Assembly (NCBI GenBank): GCA_951799445.1
Contig: OX637291.1
Span: forward strand, 13,456,501-13,520,500
DNA length: 64,000 nucleotides
From: Pseudisothecium myosuroides
Lineage: Eukaryota > Streptophyta > Bryopsida > Hypnales > Lembophyllaceae
Direction: 5' to 3'
In this document: piece by piece, positions 35,582-46,840 of the stretch
How positions within the stretch are numbered: the first letter of the stretch is position 1
How the letters are laid out: every line of letters begins with the position of its first letter
The notes under the pieces: generated by a model
The model's input: only the letters and a program-made list of their open reading frames with translations
Told to the model about the DNA's origin: nothing
Databases searched by the model: none
Made by a program: the position numbers and the translations under genes

Positions 35582-35860
35582 AGGTAGGTACACCCAAATG
35601 TGGCACTGACCTTAAACTGCCATCTATACTATGTGTACATCTCCAAAATCAGTTTTGTACTTATGTGGAAGAAACGCTTTTAGAACCAAACTTTGTTTCT
35701 TAATAACTTTTGCATATACCGTAGTGTCCAAATGCCAGGTTTTCTAGTGCATTGGAACCTCCTTTCACTTGCCAACAAGAAAATATGAAAATCTGACCAG
35801 TCTTTAATAATAGTAAAAAGGCTCAATAGCAAAAAGTGGCGGTTTTGGGTGTACCTACCT
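35582..35860. mobile_element. AGGTAGGTACACCC-type MITE, copy 2 (279 bp, TA duplication)
   Basis: Perfect termini AGGTAGGTACACCCAAA and complement, flanked by TA (35580-35581, 35861-35862). Related in inverted orientation to 15395-15637. TA target and size fit Tc1/mariner-type MITEs. Confidence 0.8.
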
Positions 35861-35862
35861 TA

Positions 35863-37313
35863 GTCATGCCATTTCTTTAAACTAAATTCTTGTTAGTTTT
35901 TAAATTTTACATGGATTTTACTAAACTTGGTTCCATCTCCTATAGTGTCCTTGTTACCAACATCATCTAATCCATTCATAATTATATTTGTAAATCCATC
36001 TAGGATTTATGGTTGGACTTGTTTGCAAGTGCCCTAAGCATGACTGGCTAAATGGTCATTCAACTTTGAATGGAAATGGGGGTTTTACAGTCACTTCTAG
36101 TGCTCTGCAACCTCCTACTTTCAATGATTTCATAAGGAATTCATCAATAGAGATGAAAATATGTTATTTGCATAAACTCTTGCATTCCCATCCCACATGC
36201 AAGTATTGTAGCACAAGCGCTTTTGCTATATTAGTTCCAAAAAAACTATATTTGATCACATTATGATTGTTGTTGTTGCCTCGAGCTCCTACATAAAATC
36301 AGCACATAGTGATATGAAAAGAAAAATGTGAATCAAATATTGGAAGCACATTGTTCCACAGGATACGTGATCTTTTAACTCTACAACAACAAAGTCATTA
36401 AGAGCAATGAAAAATCATGCTAGCGTAGCACATCAAATTGTGCAGCGTGTCTGAAATATTTTGAGCAATGGCCCTGGTGTAGCAATCTATGGCTTCTGTA
36501 TAGTACTTCTTTCACAAATTTGCTCCCTTCTTCTTGCAACACACAGCACATAGATTTGCACAAATTATTCAAAACACGTTTAAGCAAGAAAAGAGTTGAA
36601 CCTTGCAAAACTAGAACAAAATTGAATTGCGACTCTATAAATGAAAAAGTCTCCAAACATGCATACCCAAATAGTTTAACAACAGCACAACAAATGCAAG
36701 TCTCAATGATTCAAGCGGGGAAACCCAAAGTCACTCTACAGATTGATAATCCCAAACTTATTAGGTTAAGTTCAGACGAACCATGAGAATGCTCAATCAA
36801 ATTCACACATTATTAGCATCTCCAATCCATGCCCCCTAATCCTGTCTTGTTTCCATTGACTAGAAGCTAAAAATTCCTCAGATAATTATATAAAACCCTA
36901 TCCCGGGTCAACTCGAACAATTCCTCTGGACCTGACTTTCTCATTAGCCTTGAGACCTAAATCCAAACCACTCCACATCATGAATGTCACATACATTAAA
37001 AACCCGCTCCCATGCCATGGCTACCAAAACCCCATTCAAAAAACCCTACAAAACCTACTATACACAGTCTTTCAAAAACACACCCATGTCAGTCACAGTC
37101 TTTCCAGGAGACACAATTTTCTTGCAATCAGGACACGCATCTGATTAATACCCAAAGAATTGGCAATTGGAAGATGATCTTCTCCAAACTAATGATGATG
37201 GACACTTGAGACGTCCACTTCTTTTTCCATGAAAGAATATTGAAGAGTAGAGAGGCCGCCCAGACTTCAAGAGCGTAATCGCACAAACATCCTAGTCACA
37301 CCAAAAAAAACCA
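35863..37313. other. intergenic stretch
   Basis: ORFs at 36009-36266, 36520-36786 and 36950-37209 (+) are open but unrecognised, with no splice or promoter support. Confidence 0.35.
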
Positions 37314-37317
37314 TTAA

Positions 37318-37518
37318 CACTCAAGACCAGGTTTCTAAATGACAAATTCGGTTGACCATATTGAGAAAAATATAATTCAAACTTTACATCACTAGAGCCA
37401 TTGAGAAAAATTGCAAATGTTGATGAGAAAGTAAATGAAATTGCACAACAAAAACGTCCCCATACAACGTACTCGAAATTGCTAGAAAAATAGGAGGTCT
37501 AATCTTGGTCCATTAGGG
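37318..37518. mobile_element. TTAA-flanked element, family E copy 2 (201 bp)
   Basis: TTAA at 37314-37317 and 37519-37522. Left CACTCAAGACCAGG and right complement CCCTAATGGACCAAG are imperfect inverted repeats. Interior shared with 29880-30080. Confidence 0.55.
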
Positions 37519-37522
37519 TTAA

Positions 37523-38600
37523 GCAATTTGAGACTGTTCTTGCCACTCTCCTTGTTTAATTGGACGCAGGGTCTAGTCATCCAAGTTAGTGTCTCGTTCA
37601 GAGAAAATGTGACACCCCAATTATCAAACATAGCATTTTGATTATATCAAGGAGACCTCATACTTAGACGACAAATGTTGCAAGCACGAGTTCAATACAA
37701 CTGCTATCTAGGACACCAATTCACTCACTTGTGCACCTGCTTCACACACCAACAAAAAGCTCCAATATTCTCGCCCATACAGCAAATGTTGTCTGCTATC
37801 CAACTCCTACGACACCAATCGAGCAAGCAAGCCCACCATTGCCTCAGGAGCTTAAACCCTAACTTCTTTCGAAACCCCTCTCATGTTTTTGATGCGTGCC
37901 AATATTTGTGTCTCAGTCGATTTTCAACATGAATTCTACGAACAAGTGACCATGAAAACAAACAAATAAGACAAATTGAACATTTTGCAAGTGAAAGAAA
38001 GAGCAATGCCCATGACCTCTCCGCCGACTACTAAACATCGAAATGCATGATTTGGTGAAAAAGAGCTCAGAAAAGAAGGCAAACCTGCAAGAGTAGCGAT
38101 GATGGTGCAGCAATGAGTCTCCAAAGAGTGTTAGATTTCGGAGTACAATTCAACAAGTGGAAGTTGATATTTCAACTAATGATTCTCATACCAAATCTGC
38201 AATGTGCCGTGTTCAGCGATTTCATATCTCTCCAAAATTCTAATATCCAACAGTTTTGAATCGCTCCAAACAATATCCTCAATCAAAGCAAACAAAATGC
38301 ACCTGCACCTGGCTCAAAAATCTTGGGTGCAGCAAAGAGACTCAAAAGACTGTCTTGTACAATTCAACAATGCGAGATGATATTTCAATTCATGATCCTT
38401 ATTTCAAATCTCCACAGATTACAATTTCAAATCGCTCCAAACTTGCGACCCAGCTCTTGCGCTTCTTGAGTTCCTGCTCGCTTCACCTGCTCCCTTGTCA
38501 GCATTCCCACGTAGTTTACAATGCGTTATCAAGTTCGTCCCCCGGCGTTCCCCAACAACGTCAAAGTTCTCCTTCAGGGGAGCGTCAGCGTTTCCTATAG
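37523..38600. other. intergenic stretch with a diverged direct repeat
   Basis: Segments near 38138-38215 and 38354-38420 share TACAATTCAACAA and GATATTTCAA in order, suggesting an old local duplication. No gene recognised. Confidence 0.4.
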
Positions 38601-39974
38601 GGGACCTTAATAATTTTCTTTTGATATCATTGAATTAATTTGAAGTTTAGTTTTTCAACTATTTTAGTTTGTATTTGAATTTGTACAACATTGTTTGTAA
38701 TGAAAAATGTTTTTATACTCTACAATTATGTAATATTCTATATAAATATTTGTTTACATTTTTATACTTTAAACATTTTTAACATTTTTAAACATTTACT
38801 TTATAAACATATATTAGTTTACCACTTGAAAAAGCTCCAAAAAATGATTTGCTTAATTTTTAAACTACTATTTTTGAGATCATTTAAAATTGTTTCAGAA
38901 ACAAAAATTGAAGTTTTTTTAGTTGTGGAAGACCAATTTCTATACTACATAATACTTTTACTATCAAGATTTGCAAAATCATTTTCATTATTATTAATAA
39001 AAATGTGAACAATGTTTGCCTTAATTTATTTTATTTTTAAATTTTAATATATTTATATATTTATCTATTTGTTGAACAATAATATTAAAGTTTTTATATA
39101 AAGGCTCAATAACATTTTTGACTAAAGACCTAAACATTGATACTATTTTTATATTAATTAAATATAGATTTTTCAATAAATTTTCTGTTTTTTCATTCAT
39201 TTCAATTGACTAATATATCTTTTTAGATTTTTTTATTTCCTGATTTATATTATCTAGAGTATCATTTATCAATTTTAATAGGATTTTCAAATAGAATATT
39301 GATTAATTTGCAAATTGACTAAACAATTGAATTTGGTATTGAATCTATTTTGTACTATAGATTCCATTAAATTTGCGTTTGTTCTTTTATATTTATTGTT
39401 TTTATATTGTAAATCCAAATCTATAACATTATTTTAAATTGTTTTGGTTGATATGTAGAACCACCTAAAACTTCAATTGGTTCAAAATGAATATTTCTAG
39501 AAGCTATATACAATATTTCATTGCTAAATTTCCTACCAACAATAATAAATATTATTCCATTTTCTTTTTTCCAAACACTAATTTGTTTTTTCAAGTAATT
39601 AGATATCCACTTAATTGTAGAAAATCAACCCACAATTCTCTAATAGGTCATGGACTTGTTCTCTATATATTGATTTTTATTTCAAACTACTCCATTATAT
39701 AAAATCATCCAAAAAACATTCATTTAATTCCATTCATCAAATTTTACATTGTAAATATTGTATTAAAAAATGTATTATATTTATTCATAAATTTAATGAT
39801 GATTAGATATATTGTAGTAAATATGCAATCAAATCAAATAAACAATCTTCTACATTACAACGAGCATTACAATGTAGCCTATATTGTATCAAAGAATATA
39901 ACATTTGATTTCTCATCTAATTTTATTAAGTGTACATATATGAATATATAATTTAAAAATCAATTATTTTGACA
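38601..39974. other. extremely AT-rich tract
   Basis: Almost only A and T with no GC-rich islands. ORFs here (38691-39008, 39487-39702) are rich in Phe, Ile, Leu, Tyr and Lys purely from composition. Its origin is unknown. Confidence 0.45.
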
Positions 39975-39976
39975 TA

Positions 39977-40510
39977 CTCCCTCTGTCCCACTAAAAACCT
40001 CCAAAACTCTTTTCATTAAGAAATTAACTATATTTTCAATCAAAGTGCCAAAAATACATTCATTCAAGAATAAATAATCCATCCTTTAGATCTATGCAAA
40101 ATCTCAAGCTTAGACACTATCATTTAGGCACCCAAAATTCATGTCAGCTCTGTCATTTTAGATGATTTAAAGGGTGGTAGCTACAATGGGATTGTAATGA
40201 CATGTTCTCCAATCTAAATATCCAAAAATAAAAAAACTATCCCACTTTATGATCAAATTTTAATAGCACCAAAGTAGTCACTAAATAGGCTGTCAACACT
40301 ACTATTTGACAAAGAAATTAGTACAAGGTGTCTCATATCGCCAAGGCCAAGCTTGCAAGGCCACGGGATTGCTTTTTGATTGTCTCACTTGCCCCCACAA
40401 GGTTGTTCAATGTAACAAACACTCACTAAACAATCAAAAACACAAAAAGGAGCTTTTTAGTGGGACAAAAATTTTGCTTGATTTGGAGGTTTTTAGTAGG
40501 ACAGAGGGAG
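39977..40510. mobile_element. Stowaway-like element, 534 bp
   Basis: Termini CTCCCTCTGTCCCACTAAAA and complement extend about 30 bp with one mismatch, flanked by TA (39975-39976, 40511-40512). TTTTTAGTGGGACAAAA at about 40455 is an internal extra copy of the terminal sequence. No ORF. Confidence 0.88.
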
Positions 40511-40587
40511 TATCAAATTTTTCTATACAAATTTTTCCCATACAAAATTTTCCACAAATTATACAAACCTATACAAAGTTGCTACAA

Positions 40588-40635
40588 TACAAATATACAA
40601 ATATACAAATGTACAAATGTACAAATATACAAATA
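40588..40635. repeat. 8-bp microsatellite (TACAAATA/G) x 6
   Basis: Six consecutive units of TACAAATA with A or G at the last position. The preceding TACAAA-rich sequence from 40520 looks like a decayed extension. Confidence 0.85.
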
Positions 40636-40639
40636 AACC

Positions 40640-41766
40640 TGCAAAACAAAATAGAAAACATTAAATTAATAAAACAAATCATTGAATTGAAATTCAAATA
40701 CAAGCCAAATAATTGCAAAAGAAATGAATACTCACTTACTGATTGTGATTTGGAAAACCAAAAGCATAATATTTGAAATAACTCAAGACAACACAAGAAT
40801 GTAAGTGCAGATATAAGCAACTTGAAGGTAATGAAAAGATTGAAAACAACACAAAACCAAACCATCAAGATAAGATACTGAACCATCTACACAGATACCA
40901 AGAAGTCTGTTGTCTGCAATTTACACTAATTATAAAGACAAGAGAGACGGATATGATAGTAGTGCTTTTCAGGAAAAAATTTGAAGCACAAGGCTTTGGC
41001 ATCTAAAGGCTTTCAAACCTTTGAGACAACAAGGACCTCTTCTTTTTGTCTATAAAATTGTCTACAAATGGAATTTAGGCTACAAATTTCAGTTGTACAC
41101 AATTATAATGAAAACCGCTAACCTTGGTACTATTGTTGATCTCAAGCTGAGGTGAGAAGTTCCGCACCTGCAAACCCTAAATCCGTTAGTGTTAAAATAA
41201 ATATGAATGAAAAATTTCCAGCACTTCATGTTGCTTAGATATTTACAAAATCCCAAAGAACACCATATTCATTAATTTGAGAGAATTCTCGGATTATGAG
41301 AGTTTTGATAGCCGTTTTCAATCCAATTATATGCTACAATTGCATACAATCATGGTGAAAAATATCATTCATTTGTAATGCAGAAGTCATTCATTCATAG
41401 TCAACAATCAAATCGTAACATTAATACTTATAGTAAGAGCAACATAAACTAAAAAAACAATTGGAGATTGATGGTCCATATATTTATAGAAAGATTGCCA
41501 AATATGACAAGCATTACATTAGTTTTGGACTTCTAGAATGCCTATTTCACTGTAAATCTAATAATGTGATTCAATCTTGCATCCAAATGTCAAATGATTG
41601 TATAGAATTTATAGTAATATATATAGGTATAACATATATCATATAATACATAACAAGTATAGCAGGTATATAATATATATATATAAAGGTATAACATATA
41701 CTGTATAATATATAACAAATTATTCATCTTACTTGATCTATGAAATCCCTATAGCTATATATAGTT
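40640..41766. other. intergenic stretch 3' of the HAD gene
   Basis: A duplicated AT-rich block begins GGTATAACATATA near 41625 and 41687. A minus-strand acceptor-like site near 41170 could mean an additional exon. Nothing firm. Confidence 0.35.
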
Positions 41767-44043
41767 TTATGCATGAGATCTACTCCTTAGCTCTACCATT
41801 GCTTTCCATATCTCAGGTCCTCGACTACATTCTTGAGGGCGTATTTGGTGGGGATGTTGTAGTTCTTGCATCTTCAAGGACCTCCTCTCCCATGCATCCC
41901 AAGGTCGACGAGTACAATGCATGAGTCGTTCATCATGTGACTTTGATGGACGATGACATTGTACCAATTTTTTAGGAAGTAGACCATGTTGAACTTGTAA
42001 TCGTAATTTCCTCGGATATTCAACATTTGCTGAATTGATAAGTCGTGGAGGTATTGGAATGGACTTTGTGCTTATACACTCTTTTCTTTGGGATCCACTT
42101 GATACCTATAAAATAAAGAAGACAATAAATGAAAAAGTTATAATTGCAATAATATGTGTTAAAGTAATCCAACACATGCATAGAACACAATTGTAGCAAA
42201 TGGATAAAAAACCAAATTCATTCATACCTTAGAAGTTGTAGCAATGTGTCTGTTGTCAACATACAACTTTCTTTGTGGAACAATAACATCAACTGAACGT
42301 AGACAAGCTGAAGGAACTATTTTTCGAATTTTGAGTGGCGACGGGGAGCTCACTGGGAGCAATCGCTTTCTCCCGCTTGGTGGACTATCCACCACACCAT
42401 CATTGATGGGTCTTGTGGAGAAGTCCATAGTAGATAGTGCAGTAGCTGCCGAGACCATAATGTGACCCACACCGCTTTGAGATAATGCATATTGTCCGTA
42501 TTCTAAAATGGAATCCACCGACGCATTACACTTGGAAACACTACCAGTATATGGTACGGAACAATCACGCAAATCCTGAAGGGCACAAAAGTCAGTGTGA
42601 TTACAAAGAATAAAGGATAGACAATTGGAATATAAACAATAAAACAACTCGAAATGAATTAAACAATCATCCATTTTGCAAGACGACTATGATAGAACTA
42701 TAATCGATACACTTGTCTTTAATGAAACACCATAGCAATAGATAAAATGCACAAATGCAAGGAATATTGTTCAGTATTAGCAACGACTGGAATGATCCTT
42801 AACTAGCATCTTAGACTCCTCTATGGCGTCTATAAGTTCATCGTATTCTCGTGTATCCTGCTCCTCAACAAGCATCCGCCGTCCAATGTTGTCATTCTTC
42901 CAAAAGGACAATAGTCCACGATCCTTGGTGCCATGCAAGCATGTAATCCAAGGCAAAAGCTCATCCAACAAGAAAGTGTCTTTAAAACCATCTCCTTCCT
43001 TTGACCACGAATCCGACAGCACAACGTTTTCAGGCTCGTTCAGAACATGCTTCTCAGGACTATCGTCTACCATAATAGTATTGCCAATAGTAAACTTTGA
43101 GTTCTGTGCATCGGACAATTTGTCTAGAGGTTTGAGGAACACGCCTTTGTCGGTTCCCTTCACTTTCAAAGTTGTGATGTTTCCTCGCGGACCCCTACAC
43201 TTCAGATTGTCGCAAAACTCTTGCCCAAGGATACTCCATGGTGTCTCTAATCCTCTAAATAGGTACTCGCATATGAATTTTGTTGTAGAAGTCATCATGG
43301 AACTCCAAACAGAAATGTATGCGACTGTGGCTAATTGTCGGAGGAATTCCTCGCAATGAGGACAAACATATACAGCTTTTGAACCAATAGATACTGGAAA
43401 AACGCTAGAATGTGGCTCCGAGAGATCATTGTAGACTGTGCCCTTAGGAAGATTTTTCTTTTCCTTAGATACACAAAGGATCCCATTCAGGTCTAGAATG
43501 ACATTGAGCCACCTTCTTCTCGGCCTAGAAGCGAGCGGAGGAACGATAGGCTCCTATGTTGCACCTATACATATTTTTGAAAGATCGCTCCTCTGTTAAA
43601 ATCAAGGCAGAGAAATACGCCAACAGTTGTTAGTAAACATTTGAACAAAAAATAGAAACACAAATGAAGAGACTCAAACAGTAGAAGATCCAAGTCACAA
43701 GAACAAATATCTCAATAGATGCACATTAAAATAAAGAAAAGTTGACCACTTACAATTTCCTCAGACGTAGGACTTTGTAAGGATTCTTTAGTGCATACAT
43801 TATTTGCTGGAGGCGGTATATGAACCTCCATGAGAACATCATCTGGAATATTCACATCAACCTCCATATCCTCTTGCAATTGGACTCCTTGAAGTGACAC
43901 TTCCATGTTAGGGTCGATTCTTCCACCAGAATTTGGATGGTTTGATCTTGGAACACATGAAGGGCTCTTTGGGAAGGACACATTTGAGGGATCAATGGTA
44001 GAAGGTGGAAGATGTTGGGGCACTATGTCCTCATTAAGAGAAC
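41767..44043 (-). pseudogene. exons 2-5 of an FCP1/NIF-type HAD phosphatase-like gene (one in-frame TAG)
   Basis: Exons on -: B 44043-43754, C 43592 to about 42780, D 42575-42228, E 42105-41767. B starts with two bases of a split codon; the B/C and D/E junctions are phase 0. Donors and acceptors are good (ATT then GTAAGT; AACAG; CTTCAG; AAG then GTATGA; TATAG). The end of C is unresolved: the frame stops at 42777 unless a donor lies just before. Exon C encodes the HAD/FCP1 core: ILDLNGILC (motif I, with Asn where DxDGT has its second Asp), VWSSM (motif II), VDDSPEKH (motif III) and a LLDELLPWI tail. FCP1-type enzymes remove phosphate from proteins such as the RNA polymerase II tail; the Asn makes activity doubtful. 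TAG at 43554-43556 breaks the frame before the HAD domain. Confidence 0.7.
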
Positions 44044-44592
44044 CTGCAAATTATTACAAGTGGATAATGAGTAGTTTCCAAAACAAATGTAGATTTACAC
44101 TTCAAATCTTATGAAAATATATTATGTTCACAATCTAATGCACATAAGTGTGGATTCATATCAAAAATCACCAAACAAAAGTCGCACTTATAATTTATAT
44201 ACATGTAACTATGGATTTACATTTATAATATAAATGAAAAAAATCCAATATTCATATTTACATACACTTAAGTAGTTAATTATGAATTTACAATTAAAAT
44301 CTTGAAAAGAAAAAATGTAATACTCACAAATTTTAAAAGGTGAAATTGGATTTTACATATTGTCGCAAGGTAAATTTTTGGTTTTTTGTAAGTTATCTAA
44401 ATCTTGGAACGGAAACCGTGATCTGGGATCCGGATTCAAGTAGGAGGTAACCGATAACCGGAAATTAACTAATGGAACGGAATAGATGACAATCCGGATT
44501 TGATCTGAATCTGAACCGGATTAGAGTTAGAACGGATCTGAGTTGGATCGGAATGGGTCAGGAACGGATTTGGTCATGATGACAGATCAGAC

Positions 44593-44599
44593 TATATAT
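44593..44599 (+). promoter_or_regulatory. TATA box upstream of the LTR ORF (5' LTR)
   Basis: TATATAT, 277 bp before the LTR ORF start codon; the equivalent in the 3' LTR is 53042-53048. It could drive the LTR ORF, the genomic RNA, or both. Confidence 0.55.
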
Positions 44600-44875
44600 G
44601 GGCTGACCAATCCAGTGGCCACTCTTTTTCAATCTTCATTTGCGGAAATCTCGCTCCAGCGCGTACTTAGCCTCTCTTCCCAGCGTTTTGCTTTCTTGTT
44701 TTGAGTTGGTTTGTGTGTGCGTGTTAGTGAGTTAGAGCGCGCAGCGCTTTAGTGTGCGTTGCAGGTTTAGAGGTATTCCGGTTGAGATCGGAAGAGCGAA
44801 GGTGAGAAACGGGACGTGCGGCTAGGAGAGGGAAAGGTAGCCTCAGTTAGAATCCGGTTAGCACAGTTCGTGTCC

Positions 44876-46570
44876 ATGCCTCAGCTCCGTAAGAGTAGAG
44901 CAGGGCCGTCCAGTTCCTCCGCAGCAGAAGTAAAACTCCGGAAGGTGTGTCCGGTTATTCCAACGGACGAGAAGGAAAAGGAGAACCTGATGGAGGATTT
45001 GGCCAAGATGGGCTGCGGAGGACTGATCGATAAACCCTGGGGGTTTAGGGAGGAGCAGATGATTCGAGAGTTACTCGGAAAGCTCTCCAACCAGTTTGAG
45101 AGAACTCTCCGCGGAAGTCCGGGCAACTGGACGGAGGAGATGTGGAAGGCCGTGTATGAATTCCGGTCTGGAGGTCGAGGGATGGCCTCCTCGAAGGAGG
45201 GTTACACTCGGGGGAAATTCCGGTGCGACGTGGACTCCAAAGATGGGCACGCGGTGGCAGACTGTCTGGACGACCGACATCGGAACCTTCTCCAGTTCCT
45301 GGTTCCGATCATCCACCCGGAGAAGCCGACGAGGGTGACCATCGCCATCGGGAACCTCATTTTCGGAGCCCTGAGCGGGGAACGGAAAGTGGACTGGGCC
45401 AGGGTTTTGTTCGACCTGGTCAACCGGCTCATTCCGAAGATCGGAGGAAGTAGACCGACTCCGTTGAGTCCCTACCTCGTCCATCTGTACAAGCACCATC
45501 AACTCCTCACGGATACGGAGGAGAAGGAGTGGAAGATGCAGGAGTCACTCCTGAAATATGGAGAATCGGAATCGGAAAAAGAAGAACAGGAAGAAGTATC
45601 CGGTTCCGAGGAGGAAGAAGAGGAAGAGGAGGAGCTACACCGGCCGCAGCACAAGCGGCAGAAGACGACACCTCCTAACCGGAGAGGAACCCCAACCCCT
45701 CCGGTTGAGACCTCCAGCCCAGGGAAGAAACCGGTTTCTGAAGAACCGGGTCCTTCCGGATCGGATCCGACGGATCCGTTCAACCAGCTGGTCAACATCC
45801 TGAGTGATGTGCGAGCAGACTGGACGGTGAAGAAGCTGATTCTGAATCAGATCAGCGAGCTGGTGGGAGCACCAGTAAACAGCAACCTGGCAGGAGTGGT
45901 TGCAGATTTTATCTCCAGCCCGGATGAGATCCGGAAGCAAGAGGCGGAGATCCGACGACTCCAGGAGGAGAACGAGTCGTTGAAGACGGAAATGTTGCTC
46001 CTCAAGGAGGACATGGCTACCACCCGGGAGATGGCAGAGGCTACCCAAAAAGTAGCGGAGGATGTGAAGGCCACATTCGGAGCGACCGGAGAGGCTTTCA
46101 CCAAGTCAAAGTTGTTTGACGAGGGAGTCCTCAAGGAGAAAAAGATATCCGGGACCAGGTTGGTCCGGATTTTGACAGACTACTCCGAAAAGGTGGAGTT
46201 AGTCATGATGGACACGCGAGAGGCTGCAAACCGGATGGAGGAGAGCAGCAGGAAGCTGAACGGAGTGACGTTGTCACGATCGTTCCATCTGTCCGACCTT
46301 TCAATGCCCGGATCTTTTCCGAACGTGGGCATTCCAACGGAAGGAAAGGATCGGACTCCCCAGTCGAAGAAGAGTGGGAGGAAACTCGCGCACACCATCA
46401 ACCTGGATTCGTCACCGGATCTCCCAGAACGTGAAACAGGGGAGCGGAACCGGAACCTGACGGACGTCTTCGAACAGCTTGGAGCGGACCCACCCAGAAG
46501 TCCCACACTGAACCCGGGGAAAGATCAAAGTATGGATCTGACCCCAGATCAGGGTGAGGACCAAGAATAG
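44876..46570 (+). CDS. LTR-encoded protein, 564 aa, unknown function (5' LTR copy)
   Basis: The first ATG is at 44876; the open frame extends 20 codons upstream without one. The N-terminal ~200 residues look globular and mostly helical (WGFREEQMIRELLGKLSNQF, HPEKPTRVTIAIGNLIFGAL, VDWARVLFDLVNRLIPKIGG). This recalls helical domains in extra ORFs of plant Ty3/gypsy elements, but the link is only by eye. Then come a Glu-rich run (about residues 225-255), a basic KRQKTTPPNRR that could be a nuclear signal, a Pro-rich linker, a coiled coil (about 345-400) and a charged Ser-rich tail. After TAG at 46568 the same frame is open for 24 more acidic codons to 46645, so the stop may be recent. It has no zinc knuckle, protease or membrane segment. 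The identical protein is encoded at 53325-55019. Confidence 0.8.
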   Translation: MPQLRKSRAGPSSSSAAEVKLRKVCPVIPTDEKEKENLMEDLAKMGCGGLIDKPWGFREEQMIRELLGKLSNQFERTLRGSPGNWTEEMWKAVYEFRSGGRGMASSKEGYTRGKFRCDVDSKDGHAVADCLDDRHRNLLQFLVPIIHPEKPTRVTIAIGNLIFGALSGERKVDWARVLFDLVNRLIPKIGGSRPTPLSPYLVHLYKHHQLLTDTEEKEWKMQESLLKYGESESEKEEQEEVSGSEEEEEEEEELHRPQHKRQKTTPPNRRGTPTPPVETSSPGKKPVSEEPGPSGSDPTDPFNQLVNILSDVRADWTVKKLILNQISELVGAPVNSNLAGVVADFISSPDEIRKQEAEIRRLQEENESLKTEMLLLKEDMATTREMAEATQKVAEDVKATFGATGEAFTKSKLFDEGVLKEKKISGTRLVRILTDYSEKVELVMMDTREAANRMEESSRKLNGVTLSRSFHLSDLSMPGSFPNVGIPTEGKDRTPQSKKSGRKLAHTINLDSSPDLPERETGERNRNLTDVFEQLGADPPRSPTLNPGKDQSMDLTPDQGEDQE

Positions 46571-46810
46571 AGCGTGGACCAAGGCGAAGACGAAGTCATG
46601 GACGAAGGAACGGATCAAGGAGTAGATCCGGTTATGATAGGATAGTTAGGATTTTAGTTGTAAATATTTGTTAGTTAGGACCGGACCGGATTTGATCCGG
46701 ATGTGCCTGGTCTAGATCGGATGTTTTCCGGTCTGGCCGGCTCGGCGGGGACCGAAAGTTCCGCGCGGACTTTCCGGGCCGCTTTATGTTGACTTTTTGA
46801 GTTTTAAAAT

Positions 46811-46840
46811 GTATATAGTCAGTCTCTGCGAAGGAGACTG
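46811..46840 (+). promoter_or_regulatory. second TATA-like site with adjacent stem-loop in the LTR
   Basis: GTATATAG at 46811-46818 lies just before an inverted repeat CAGTCTC..GAGACTG at 46820-46840. It sits downstream of the LTR ORF and could be the promoter for genomic RNA, or a structured 3' end signal. Also present at 55260-55289. Confidence 0.4.

Noticed and set aside
38691..39008. 105-codon ORF suggestive of an organelle membrane protein
   Set aside because: The region is almost pure A/T; Phe/Ile/Leu-rich frames arise by composition. No mitochondrial or plastid gene was recognised.
40569..40886. 105-codon minus ORF overlapping the TACAAATA microsatellite
   Set aside because: It is translated microsatellite and AT-rich flank.
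44881..46618. Several long minus-strand and alternative-frame ORFs across the LTR
   Set aside because: They shadow the 564-codon ORF; the GC-rich, CCGG-biased sequence lacks chance stops, so open antisense frames are expected.
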